A stretch of DNA of 64,000 nt from Rhodospirillaceae bacterium (GTDB lineage Bacteria > Pseudomonadota > Alphaproteobacteria > TMED109 > TMED131), in the NCBI GenBank assembly GCA_902547175.1, contig CACCMS010000001.1, positions 1-64,000 of the forward strand. The letters run 5' to 3'. The stretch's first letter is position 1. Each line of letters starts with the position of its first letter. The position numbers and the translations under genes are program-made. A model generated the notes under the pieces. It saw nothing but the letters and a program-made list of their open reading frames with translations. It was not told where the DNA came from and searched no databases. Shown here piece by piece: positions 17,366-25,154 of the stretch.

Positions 17366-17725
17366 CTAGCTGTTTCTGTTTATTGTTTCAACAGTGTAGC
17401 CTGCATCTTCAAAAATAGTTGAAATTGTAGTATCTTCAATATCTGTTTCTTTTTCTAAATATATCACTACCCTTTGATCTTCCAAGTCTACATTTATGCC
17501 TTTAACTTCATTTCTTTTCATAAAAACTTTTTCAATAGATTGGGCACAAAAGTCGCAGACCATACCATTAACATTTATGTTTATAAAATTATCTGTTATT
17601 TCTCCTGAGCTTAGCCCATTGGTTGTTACTTCATCATGACTATGTCCACCTTCTTTATGACAATTAGTAGCATGAGTAGTAAATGTAAATAACAAAGCAC
17701 TTAATAAAATAACTAATATTTTCAT
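17366..17725 (-). CDS. Periplasmic HMA (heavy-metal-associated) domain protein, MerP-like
   Basis: 119 residues: signal peptide to about residue 19, a His/Cys-rich spacer (NCHKEGGHSHDE) that could bind metal itself, then an HMA domain with GMVCDFCAQSIEK giving the Cys-x2-Cys metal site. Likely hands a soft metal to the membrane protein encoded next. A ribosome site AAAGGAG sits just upstream of the ATG. Middle gene of a three-gene unit (17737 to 16983). Confidence 0.85.
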   Translation of the reverse strand: MKILVILLSALLFTFTTHATNCHKEGGHSHDEVTTNGLSSGEITDNFININVNGMVCDFCAQSIEKVFMKRNEVKGINVDLEDQRVVIYLEKETDIEDTTISTIFEDAGYTVETINRNS

Positions 17726-17736
17726 ATTTTCTCCTT

Positions 17737-18387
17737 TTAAAAACGTTTAATAAAATTTATAGTCGTATTTTTATTCTGGTCTATTCCTAGTTCTAATAAA
17801 TTTGTAGACTTAAAAAGTCTCAAAACTAAATTAGAGATTAATGCATCATCATATTCTGGCATATTATGCAGTTCATACATTAGCCAAGTATGTAGAGCAC
17901 CATAACCAGCTATATATGGGGCAAAACCAAGCCTAGTTTTTTGCATAAAAGTACTATCGACAGACTCAGACTTCATGAAATTAGCAGCATGGGAGGTAAA
18001 ATACCTTCTGGTTTCCCAGTCAAAGGCTAACTCTCCGTAAGAAACTAATTCATTTTTGTTATTATAGTCTTCATATGATGTATTTAATAAACCTAGTCCC
18101 CCTTTAAGATAAAAATTAGCTTGGGAATGCTTTTTATTTACTCTCTTAGCTAAATAGTTAACATTAAAAGCATTTATCCAATATTCTCTACTTTGCCAAT
18201 ATTGGATCATATGCCCATAGGAAGTCTTACTAGTAGGAGAATAATGAGTTAAAAGAGTATTTCTGAAATAATCATTATATGACATTATTGTCCAACCACC
18301 AGAATAAGACACAGGTCTAGCATCAAGATTATTTATACATAAAGATAATAAAAAAAATAATTTAATTACTTGTATTGCTTTTTTCAT
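17737..18387 (-). CDS. Secreted protein of a metal cluster, 216 aa
   Basis: Signal peptide ending at NNLDA-R, then PVSYSGGWTIMSYNDYFRN, aromatic amphipathic strands, and a C-terminal TINFIKRF. The alternating strands and terminal Phe suggest a small outer-membrane barrel. First gene of the unit with the HMA and MerT-like genes, directly behind the MerR-type promoter, so its job is probably tied to metal stress. Function unknown. Confidence 0.7.
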   Translation of the reverse strand: MKKAIQVIKLFFLLSLCINNLDARPVSYSGGWTIMSYNDYFRNTLLTHYSPTSKTSYGHMIQYWQSREYWINAFNVNYLAKRVNKKHSQANFYLKGGLGLLNTSYEDYNNKNELVSYGELAFDWETRRYFTSHAANFMKSESVDSTFMQKTRLGFAPYIAGYGALHTWLMYELHNMPEYDDALISNLVLRLFKSTNLLELGIDQNKNTTINFIKRF

Positions 18388-18403
18388 AAATATACCTAGT
18401 ATA

Positions 18404-18434
18404 TATATAAGGTATACCCTAACGTTAAGGTCAA
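18404..18434 (-). promoter_or_regulatory. MerR-family promoter and operator for the metal cluster
   Basis: Reading the minus strand: -35 TTGACC (18429-18434), a 19-bp spacer (18410-18428) and -10 TATATA (18404-18409). The over-long 19-bp spacing is the mark of MerR-activated promoters. Inside the spacer is a 16-bp near-perfect palindrome, ACCCTAACGTTAAGGT on the plus strand (18416-18431), the expected position of a MerR-family dimer. It drives the genes at 17737-16983 and lies 4 bases before the regulator's own ATG. Confidence 0.85.
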
Positions 18435-18435
18435 T

Positions 18436-18822
18436 ATGTTTATTACAGAAATATCAAAAAAGCTTAAAATAACAGCTCGTGCTATCAGGCACTATGAAGA
18501 GATAGGTATTATAAGGTCAAAAAGATTGGAAAATAACTACAGATATTTTGACGAAGTTAATGTTGATAAATTGAAATTTCTAGTAAGAGCACGTAAATTA
18601 GGCTTTTCTCTAGAAGAGTGTAAGGAACTAATACTTTTGTTTGAAAACGATAATAGAAAAAGTGAACATGTTAGAGAGATAGCGAAGAATAAACTAAAAT
18701 CTATAAAAAAGCAGATTATAGATTTAAAAGATTTAGAAAAATCATTAAAATGGCTAGTTTTAAAATGTCCTGGTGATAATAAGCCAGATTGTCCAATAAT
18801 AGAGGAGTTAGCTAAAGGTTGA
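18436..18822 (+). CDS. CueR/HmrR-like MerR-family regulator
   Basis: 128 residues: winged helix-turn-helix (ITEISKKLKITARAIRHYEE, residues 3-22), a long dimer helix (about 80-112), and a metal loop CPGDNKPDC whose Cys-x7-Cys spacing equals the CueR Cu(I) site (CPGDDSADC in E. coli). The Ser typical of copper sensors (RKSEHV) is present. It is divergent from a metal cluster whose promoter has the matching 19-bp spacer. The operator ends 4 bases before the ATG, so the message is short-leadered and probably autoregulated. Confidence 0.9.
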   Translation: MFITEISKKLKITARAIRHYEEIGIIRSKRLENNYRYFDEVNVDKLKFLVRARKLGFSLEECKELILLFENDNRKSEHVREIAKNKLKSIKKQIIDLKDLEKSLKWLVLKCPGDNKPDCPIIEELAKG

Positions 18823-18855
18823 ATTACTTATGACATTAGTTATATATATATAAGT

Positions 18856-19164
18856 ATGAGTATACACTGGTTAATAAAATATTATTTACTTGCTTTTACT
18901 CTAGTAGGTTTAATTGTCTTTTATATTGAGACTAAAGAACCCTATGTAAACTGGAATTTATATCCAAATTTTAAAGAGTTGGAAATTAAAAAAACAATTT
19001 CTGATGAAAATTGTGATGAACTGCGTTTATTATATAATCAGGAATTTGATTTAAATTATGAAAAGAATTTCTTTGGGTTTGATATTAGAAAAGATAACAA
19101 ATCTATCCGTGGCTTAAATTTTCTTAAACTTTTAAATTACCACTTAAATAAGAATGATTGCTGA
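18856..19164 (+). CDS. Small membrane-anchored hypothetical protein
   Basis: 102 residues: one N-terminal helix (about 7-24) and a charged, presumably periplasmic, domain with two Cys (NCDEL and the C-terminal NDC). Not recognised. It lies 33 bases after the regulator on the same strand and converges with the next gene with no gap. Confidence 0.5.
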   Translation: MSIHWLIKYYLLAFTLVGLIVFYIETKEPYVNWNLYPNFKELEIKKTISDENCDELRLLYNQEFDLNYEKNFFGFDIRKDNKSIRGLNFLKLLNYHLNKNDC

Positions 19165-19650
19165 TTATTTAATCTCGTAGGGTATTGAAGAATGATGAAA
19201 AATAATTTTTAGATCATCTTCTTTTTCATCCAATATATAACCAAAAGAATATTCAACTTTAACTTCTTCTGCATCATAATTTGTAAAAAAATAATTACCC
19301 ATTGAAATTATTATATCCTTAAAAACCGTAAAATCAAAGTTATCAAACTGAATATCTTTCCATGGCTCTAATGCAAAACCTTTATCCTCATCAGAGATTT
19401 TATTATGTCCTATAAAATAAGAAATAAACGCATTTTTATCTTTCCTAAACGGATTTTTACTAGCTTTTGTAGGTTTAAATAGTACCTTACCTTTTTTAAA
19501 AGCATAAAGTTCTTCTACAAATGTTTCAGTCAAAGCTATATAGTCTTTTTTTTCTAAATAACATTTACCAATGTTAATTATACCATTTGCCCAATTTTTT
19601 TGAGCATTTTTAATTTTTTCATATATATTATCGGAAGAAAGGTTAATCAA
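19165..19650 (-). CDS. NTF2-like (SnoaL/CaMKII-association-like) protein
   Basis: 161 residues of a cone-shaped alpha+beta type: an N-terminal helix with WANGIINIGKCY, then LFKPTKA, SYFIG, MGNYFFT and VEYSFGY, ending HHSSIPY. This order is typical of a bacterial NTF2-like family sometimes mislabelled phosphoribosyl-AMP cyclohydrolase. No catalytic residues can be assigned. It overlaps the upstream zinc-finger gene by 4 bases, so the two are probably co-translated. Confidence 0.7.
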   Translation of the reverse strand: MINLSSDNIYEKIKNAQKNWANGIINIGKCYLEKKDYIALTETFVEELYAFKKGKVLFKPTKASKNPFRKDKNAFISYFIGHNKISDEDKGFALEPWKDIQFDNFDFTVFKDIIISMGNYFFTNYDAEEVKVEYSFGYILDEKEDDLKIIFHHSSIPYEIK

Positions 19651-19856
19651 ATCTCACCTTTATAAACAAATAGTTCTTTAGAATTTAAGTCTGCATTTTT
19701 TGATAATTTAAAACAGGTGTTACTATAGCTACAAACGATATATCCTATTTCAGGCTTAATTTTATAATAAACTCTGGGATGACCAGCTTCCGTAGCGATG
19801 TATGTAGTATTAACTTCTATAATAGTATCAAATTTCTTTTCTAATTCTGATTGCAT
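19647..19856 (-). CDS. zf-CHCC (NDUFS6-like) domain protein with altered Cys
   Basis: 69 residues resembling the small bacterial zinc-finger proteins related to NDUFS6: GHPRVYYKI...GYIVC. The usual CPYC pair reads CSYSNTC, so the second Cys is replaced by Ser and another Cys lies two residues later. Zinc binding may be lost or rearranged. It overlaps the NTF2-like gene by 4 bases (ATGA). Confidence 0.7.
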   Translation of the reverse strand: MQSELEKKFDTIIEVNTTYIATEAGHPRVYYKIKPEIGYIVCSYSNTCFKLSKNADLNSKELFVYKGEI

Positions 19857-19978
19857 GATAAAAACTTAACTAATTATATTTGTTTGTCAAAAAGAATCAT
19901 AATTTAATTTTTTTATTTAAGACAAATCTAATTTAAATTTATTGTTTAAAAAAAAATTTATACCTATACTAAATAATT

Positions 19979-20455
19979 ATGAGATACCTTATAGTTATTC
20001 TATTTTTCGCAGTGATAGGAATTCCTAAGGCAGAGGATTATGTCCTTGAGTTTCAAGCCAAAGTGAAAAATTTAAGAACTTTTAATATTTCTAATAGTGA
20101 GCAATTTAGAAGCTATGATCTAGAGGGTACATTTACCGACAATTATGGCAACTATGGAAAAACTAGGGCAATAATAATTTCAGACATTAAGAATGGAAAA
20201 TTAGTAAGGTTAGATGCAACTAGTGAAAATATATATTCAAATAATGAAAAAACTTATATGAGAGGAGTAAGGGAGAAAAGTGATATCGATGCCGGTATTG
20301 CATACAATATAGTTATTGGATCAAGTAAAAACCTCACTCCATTAATAGGTATGAAATGTACAACAAGTGTACGATATTTTGATGATGCTATTTTTGGCCT
20401 TCAAAAATGCAACACAAATGAAGGGATGATAAAAGTATTAAAGAATACTCAATAA
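19979..20455 (+). CDS. Small secreted family protein, subfamily A
   Basis: 158 residues with a signal peptide to about residue 18. Near-copy of the protein at 34203 and related to 16479: DYVLEFQAKVKN, FRSYDLEGTFTDNYGNYG, REKSDIDAGIAYN and MKCTTSVRYFDDAIFGLQKC. The last two Cys are kept. Lies outside the island, as a single gene between unrelated ones. Function unknown. Confidence 0.75.
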   Translation: MRYLIVILFFAVIGIPKAEDYVLEFQAKVKNLRTFNISNSEQFRSYDLEGTFTDNYGNYGKTRAIIISDIKNGKLVRLDATSENIYSNNEKTYMRGVREKSDIDAGIAYNIVIGSSKNLTPLIGMKCTTSVRYFDDAIFGLQKCNTNEGMIKVLKNTQ

Positions 20456-20492
20456 GTAGCTGATATAATTGTTTTTTATTATTTAGTAAATT

Positions 20493-20702
20493 TTATTTAT
20501 AGTTTTTACGTCTATCTGAAAAAACTCTTACTCGCTTTCTCCAAACTTTATATGAGCTTTCTTTAAGGTTTTTTTTCATAAGTTTTTTCACATCCTTTTC
20601 TTTTATACCAAATTGTGTTTCTATTTGCTTAAAACTAATATGATCAGATAAAGCCATTTCTATAATTTCACTTTTTTCGCTAACTGAAAATATTTTTTTC
20701 AT
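20493..20702 (-). CDS. DUF2805 / TIGR03643-family protein
   Basis: 69 residues: a helical N-terminal part SEKSEIIEMALSDHISFKQI resembling a helix-turn-helix, then the conserved EKDVKKLMKKNLKESSYKVWRKRV split over two helices. The pattern matches the DUF2805 family of small, basic, possibly nucleic-acid-binding proteins. Full length. Confidence 0.8.
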   Translation of the reverse strand: MKKIFSVSEKSEIIEMALSDHISFKQIETQFGIKEKDVKKLMKKNLKESSYKVWRKRVRVFSDRRKNYK

Positions 20703-20753
20703 AAAGATTTTTATTAGATATTTATATAATCTATTAATATAAGAAATAAGTTA

Positions 20754-21212
20754 TTACTCATTCACTTTACATTTTTGTTTAAGAATTGAAAATTCTTTTG
20801 AAATTTCTACTGCATATATGCATTTTGTACTTATTAACTCTTTAAATTTGCCTTCACCGTAAATATATTCAGATTTTCCAATACCTCCATCAAAATCTTC
20901 TGAATTTCTTTTCATTGTAAGCCAAAATATCTCTTCATCTTTATTATTACCCTGACAATATAAGCTTAAATTAGTACCTATTTTATTAGATGATACATAA
21001 TTCCCTAAGCATTTTATTATGCCATAATCACCCATACTATCTTTCCAACTACCTGTAGCTTTTGTATTTCTATAAGTAAGTTTATTTCCAAAATTCATAA
21101 CATCAACATTTCCTGCATCAGATAAAAAGGTAATATCTACTGAAAACTCATTATTTTGATTTGAAAAAGAATTAAATGAGAATATTATTATTAAGAAAAT
21201 TAAAAATTTCAT
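20754..21212 (-). CDS. Small secreted family protein, subfamily B
   Basis: 152 residues: signal peptide, TYRNTKATGSWKDSMGDYG, IKCLG, YCQGNNKDEEIFWLTMKR, SEDFDGGIG, a GEGKFKEL block, TKCIYAV and a final KCKV. Four Cys in the family positions suggest two disulfides. Closest by eye to 33585 and 42383. Exported; role unknown. Confidence 0.78.
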   Translation of the reverse strand: MKFLIFLIIIFSFNSFSNQNNEFSVDITFLSDAGNVDVMNFGNKLTYRNTKATGSWKDSMGDYGIIKCLGNYVSSNKIGTNLSLYCQGNNKDEEIFWLTMKRNSEDFDGGIGKSEYIYGEGKFKELISTKCIYAVEISKEFSILKQKCKVNE

Positions 21213-21283
21213 TAATATACTATAAAGAATTAATTTTTTAAGTAAATATATTGAAGTTTATAGAGTACATTGTAGTTTAAATT

Positions 21284-21970
21284 ATGTTTAATTATAAATC
21301 TATTTTTATTACCGGAGCAAATAGAGGAATTGGTCTGGAATTAGTAAAAGAAAGTCTTAATAAAGATTTTTTTGTAGTTGGTACTTTTAGAAATAAATTA
21401 AAATCTAAAAAAGTTTTTGAAATTAAATCTAGTAACATCAATCTTTTTGAAATGAATGTAATTGAGGAAACTTCTATTTCAAATGTTTCTAATCAATTAA
21501 ATAAACCTATTGATTACTTAGTTTGTAATGCAGGTATAAATAATGGTTTCGGTAATCTTTTTGATGAAGATCACAGTCATTCTAATATGTTAGAGGTATT
21601 AAATATAAATGTTTTAGGATGTATTTTAACTATTAAAAATCTTAAAAAAAATCTTAATGACAATGCAAAAATTATTTTAATTTCATCTATTTTGGGCATT
21701 CAGAAGCACAATGGCTCTAGTGCCATGATTTATAGAGCTTCTAAAGCTGCCGTTAATAATGTTATGGTATCTATATCAGAAGAGTTAAAATCAGAAAATA
21801 TTACTGTTGTTTCTTTTCATCCAGGTTGGGTAAGAACTGATATGGGAGGCCCTAACGCAGATTTATCAGCCAATGAGAGTGCTAAATCATTAATTGAAAG
21901 CTTTGAGCGGTTAAAATTTCATGATACAGGGAAATTTTTTAATTATGATGGCAAAATAATAAATTTTTAA
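21284..21970 (+). CDS. SDR-family oxidoreductase
   Basis: 228 residues. TGANRGIG at the start is the cofactor loop, CNAGIN follows, then ISSILG with the catalytic Ser and YRASKAA with Tyr-x3-Lys, and the HPGWVRTDMGG segment typical of the C-factor/CsgA-like SDR group. Substrate unknown. Its stop overlaps the convergent DoxX gene by 4 bases. Confidence 0.88.
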   Translation: MFNYKSIFITGANRGIGLELVKESLNKDFFVVGTFRNKLKSKKVFEIKSSNINLFEMNVIEETSISNVSNQLNKPIDYLVCNAGINNGFGNLFDEDHSHSNMLEVLNINVLGCILTIKNLKKNLNDNAKIILISSILGIQKHNGSSAMIYRASKAAVNNVMVSISEELKSENITVVSFHPGWVRTDMGGPNADLSANESAKSLIESFERLKFHDTGKFFNYDGKIINF

Positions 21971-22377
21971 TTCTGACTACCCCTAAGGGCAAAAAATAGT
22001 CCTCCTACCCATAGGAAAACATGTAAATTATCATACAATATAACATCTATAAAAGATTCTGGTTTTGTAATCCATATAACACCGGTAGTTATACACCCAA
22101 TAGTGAAACCACTAAACCGCGTAATTAAATCACCTAACCATTCATATGAATTTTTTTTAAATAAAAATAAGCCTCCAAATATGAGTCCAAGACCAGCACC
22201 TAATTCCCCATATGCTACAAACCACCATACTAAAAATGGCAGATCATAAGCTTGCGCGTCTTCTAATTCAACTGGAAACTTAGAGAGCCCTTGCTGTATA
22301 AAAACTATAGACAATGGTATTCTTAGAAGCCAGTGAGAATACTTGAAAGTAGGTAATTTTTTTACAAAATTATTCAT
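21967..22377 (-). CDS. DoxX-like membrane protein
   Basis: 136 residues with four helices. LRIPLSIVFIQQGLSKFP near the start and the YGELGAGLGLIFGGLFLF helix match DoxX-type proteins, a family of inner-membrane proteins of varied or unknown function (some linked to thiosulfate:quinone oxidation or redox stress). Convergent with the SDR gene. Confidence 0.7.
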   Translation of the reverse strand: MNNFVKKLPTFKYSHWLLRIPLSIVFIQQGLSKFPVELEDAQAYDLPFLVWWFVAYGELGAGLGLIFGGLFLFKKNSYEWLGDLITRFSGFTIGCITTGVIWITKPESFIDVILYDNLHVFLWVGGLFFALRGSQN

Positions 22378-22483
22378 CCAAATAAAGTAGCACAGTTAAA
22401 TCTAATGTTTAACATATTATTAAAATAATCTTGCTTATTTTTAACTATATTACTAATCAGTAAATATATTTAATACAAAGTAA

Positions 22484-23398
22484 TTAAATAACTGGTTTTT
22501 TTGATTTTTTATTGACTTTTAATTTAAAAATATCAGGCCTAGAATAATGCCCTACAACATCAAAATCATATTTTCCTTGAATAATTTCATCTAAATTTAT
22601 TTCAGAGTAGATAATGGCTCTCTTTTTGTTTCCAGCGCTTGACAAAACTTTACCTAGAGGTGAAATTATACATGATCCACCTTTCATAATAGGTTCATCA
22701 CCAGCAATATTAGAAGTATCAAACTCAGAAGGATAATCAGCTTTTGTAAAAAACTGACAAGAAGAAAATACAAAACATCTGCCTTCTAAGGCAATATGCT
22801 TTACCGTTGCAATCCAAGTTTCTCTATCATCAGCAGTAGGAGCACAGTATAACTCTATACCTTGATCATACATAGACATTCTCATCATAGGCATATAGTT
22901 TTCCCAACATATTACAGAGCCTAATACACCTAACCTAGTTTTTGCTGTTTCAAGAGTAGAACCATCACCAAATCCCCAGACTAACCTTTCTGCCGCAGTA
23001 GGCATAACTTTTCTATGCTTGGACAGTAAAGAACCCTTATCTGATATATGTAAAATAGTACAGTATAATGTTCCTGAACTTTTTTCTATTACCCCTATAA
23101 CTAAAAAAACTTTATTTTTCTTAGCTATGTTTAATAGTTTTCTAAATTCACTGCTATTTAAATCTAGTGACGAATTATAGTACTGCAGAAATTCTTTTCT
23201 TCCTTTAAGGCTTCTACTTCCAATTTTTGCACCAAAGATCAATCCTTTTGGGTAAGCAGAAATAAATGCCTCTGGAAATACTACCAAACTAGCACCATTT
23301 CTAGAAGCTTCCTTCGTTAAGGCTTCTACTTTATCTATAGTTAATTTTAAGTTAAATAATACTGGTGAGTCTTGAATTACTGCTGCTTTAAATGTCAT
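22484..23398 (-). CDS. Nitrilase / carbon-nitrogen hydrolase
   Basis: 304 residues of the nitrilase superfamily. The Glu-Lys-Cys triad is Glu43 (VVFPEAF), Lys129 (KHRKVMPT) and Cys163 (VICWENYMP). CWEN is the signature of true nitrilases (nitrile to acid plus ammonia) rather than amidases. It could give access to nitrogen from nitriles. Cytoplasmic, single gene. Confidence 0.92.
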   Translation of the reverse strand: MTFKAAVIQDSPVLFNLKLTIDKVEALTKEASRNGASLVVFPEAFISAYPKGLIFGAKIGSRSLKGRKEFLQYYNSSLDLNSSEFRKLLNIAKKNKVFLVIGVIEKSSGTLYCTILHISDKGSLLSKHRKVMPTAAERLVWGFGDGSTLETAKTRLGVLGSVICWENYMPMMRMSMYDQGIELYCAPTADDRETWIATVKHIALEGRCFVFSSCQFFTKADYPSEFDTSNIAGDEPIMKGGSCIISPLGKVLSSAGNKKRAIIYSEINLDEIIQGKYDFDVVGHYSRPDIFKLKVNKKSKKPVI

Positions 23399-23505
23399 AT
23401 AGAAATATTGAAAATCCTAGTTATGTTAATTAATATATATAGTTATTACTATAAGAAAATATTTAATACAATAAGCATATAACAAATAAATTAGAAAATT
23501 AATAA

Positions 23506-24123
23506 TTAAGAAAAAGATTCAATGTCTAGACACATTAAAAGAGATTTTTTATTCAAAGCCTCATCAGGAGTACGATGTAAAATAGCATTTGTACCTCCTT
23601 TAAATTTTTGACCTTTAAAAATAGCTATACTCCAGGGTTCAATAAATTTACTTTTATTTTTAATCTTGATAATCTTTTCATTGCTTTCTCCATTATAATA
23701 TGCTGAGTAATTGCAAGCATCTCTTGGAAGCCATTCTGTTCCTTTACCATAATAGGTAACTAACAAACGCACAGGAACGTTATCAATATGATATCTTTTA
23801 CAGCCTCTAGATGTTTTTAAAGTAAAATTCAAACTGTTTTTTTTTATGATATTAAAATATAAAATGCAAATTTCAGACATGTCCTTAATCCATTTATAAT
23901 AAAAAACATGATCTTTTACTCTTTCTAGTAATTGCTTGCTTAGATGATACTTAATATCTTCAAAAGCGTCTCCCTTTTTAATGCTAATATTTATTTCAAA
24001 TGGTTCTGTAATCAGGGTTTTAAAAAACTTATCTGAGTTATAGGGTATTTCTCTATTTAAAATATTTAGATACAGGTCGTGTCTATAGAAATTATCAATA
24101 GAATATTTTTCAACTGTTTGCAT
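23506..24123 (-). CDS. DUF1826-family protein
   Basis: The conserved C-terminal half (CKRYHIDNVPVRLLVTYYGKGTEW, in two blocks; PWSIAIFKGQKFKGG; LHRTP) is the DUF1826 pattern, sometimes found near zinc-homeostasis genes and resembling an Fe/2-oxoglutarate dioxygenase fold (HxD...H; HIDN and LHRTP here). ATG at 24123 (206 residues) is preferred; a longer frame to 24219 would add a 32-residue hydrophobic leader not typical of the family. Confidence 0.7.
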   Translation of the reverse strand: MQTVEKYSIDNFYRHDLYLNILNREIPYNSDKFFKTLITEPFEINISIKKGDAFEDIKYHLSKQLLERVKDHVFYYKWIKDMSEICILYFNIIKKNSLNFTLKTSRGCKRYHIDNVPVRLLVTYYGKGTEWLPRDACNYSAYYNGESNEKIIKIKNKSKFIEPWSIAIFKGQKFKGGTNAILHRTPDEALNKKSLLMCLDIESFS

Positions 24124-24286
24124 AATATAATAATTTAAAGCACTAATACTATAAATACTTAAGGTAATTATCGTTAAGCGATTAGTAAATTTAATAATTA
24201 CTGTATTACATATATGCAATAATATTGCAATATAAATTTATTTACTATTTTACTCTATTAAAATAAAAGAAGTGCAATTAAGTAAT

Positions 24287-24301
24287 TGAGGTTTTTCCTC
24301 A
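24287..24301 (-). terminator. Small hairpin downstream of 24315-24617
   Basis: TGAGG-TTTTT-CCTCA on the plus strand (5-bp stem, 5-base loop), 14 bases after the stop of the minus-strand gene at 24315. A weak stem with no clear U-run; a possible terminator only. Confidence 0.3.
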
Positions 24302-24314
24302 GAAAGAATAAAAA

Positions 24315-24617
24315 TTAATAATCTGTTTTAAATTCTTTAGAAATCTTTACGCACTTAAATGTTTTTTCTATATTTTTATATTTTGCTATTAATGTACCAA
24401 ACTCATATTTTAAGCCCATAGAACCACCTTTAGATAATAATAAATGAATATCATTAAGCTTATTTGAGCAAAGATTTTTGCTCTCATATAACGAAATATG
24501 ACTAACAAATTTATTATCGTTGCCTTTGGAATTAGTAATTATTGTTAGAGCGTACTGATTTCCAAAAGCTTGAAATGATAATAAAAATGATGCTATAACT
24601 AAAAGATTACTTATCAT
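24315..24617 (-). CDS. Small secreted hypothetical protein, 100 aa
   Basis: Signal peptide (residues 1-19, ending AFG-N), then a short domain with two Cys (NLCSNKL and TFKCVKIS). The spacing Cys...aromatic...Cys recalls the paralogous pair at 9.6-10.2 kb, but similarity is slight. Not recognised. Confidence 0.55.
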   Translation of the reverse strand: MISNLLVIASFLLSFQAFGNQYALTIITNSKGNDNKFVSHISLYESKNLCSNKLNDIHLLLSKGGSMGLKYEFGTLIAKYKNIEKTFKCVKISKEFKTDY

Positions 24618-24914
24618 ATTTGATTACTAGTTTAAAGTTAAATGGATGTCTATTTTATATAAAAATTTTATGAATTTAAAATACCACACAACAAAATAAT
24701 AATATGCTGAAAAATTTCATACAATGATTATATTTGATAGCTATTTTCTTCAATTTTTAATTAAAATTACTAATCAATAATAAAAAGAGTCAGTTATTTT
24801 CTATTAACTGTAAAGTTATAAAAAAAAATCTTTTAATAATCCTTTTATTCAAATATTTAAAGGCTATTTTTTATTATGAATTTAATAATGTAATTAAATT
24901 AATAAGAGTTTTTA

Positions 24915-25035
24915 CAAAAGCATAGTTGGTGTCCCTAAAAAATATGCAGATTTTAGTGTATTTCTATAGCTATAATATAAAGCTAATAGATTGAATAATT
25001 ATTTAGACACTTAAATAAGCATCTATTCTTTTAAG
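24915..25035 (+). repeat. Most distant decayed attachment-site tail
   Basis: Within the 537-base gap 24618-25154, which has no credible ORF. The text from about 24947 (GCAGATTTTAGTG...TTCTATAGCT, then GATTGAATAATTATTTAGA) aligns with the tail that follows the tRNA-Ser core at 48.2 kb (GCAGACTTCACAG...TTCTATAGCT, then ATTGAATAAACTATTTAGA). The core itself is nearly unreadable. It marks the apparent left limit of the island. The rest of the gap is plain AT-rich DNA. Confidence 0.55.
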
Positions 25036-25154
25036 ATATATAGCAATAATTAATTTAAAATATTTTGTATAATTCACTTTTATTATTATCTCCAAAAAAA
25101 TATAAAAAAAATAAAAAGCTAATTATAATTATAAGATATATTATTATCTTTTTT

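Noticed and set aside
17059..17418. 119-aa plus-strand ORF
   Set aside because: Antisense to the MerT-like gene, which has helices and the vicinal Cys pair.
24618..25154. Possible small genes in the long gap
   Set aside because: No frame with a start, ribosome site and credible length; only a worn att tail is visible.
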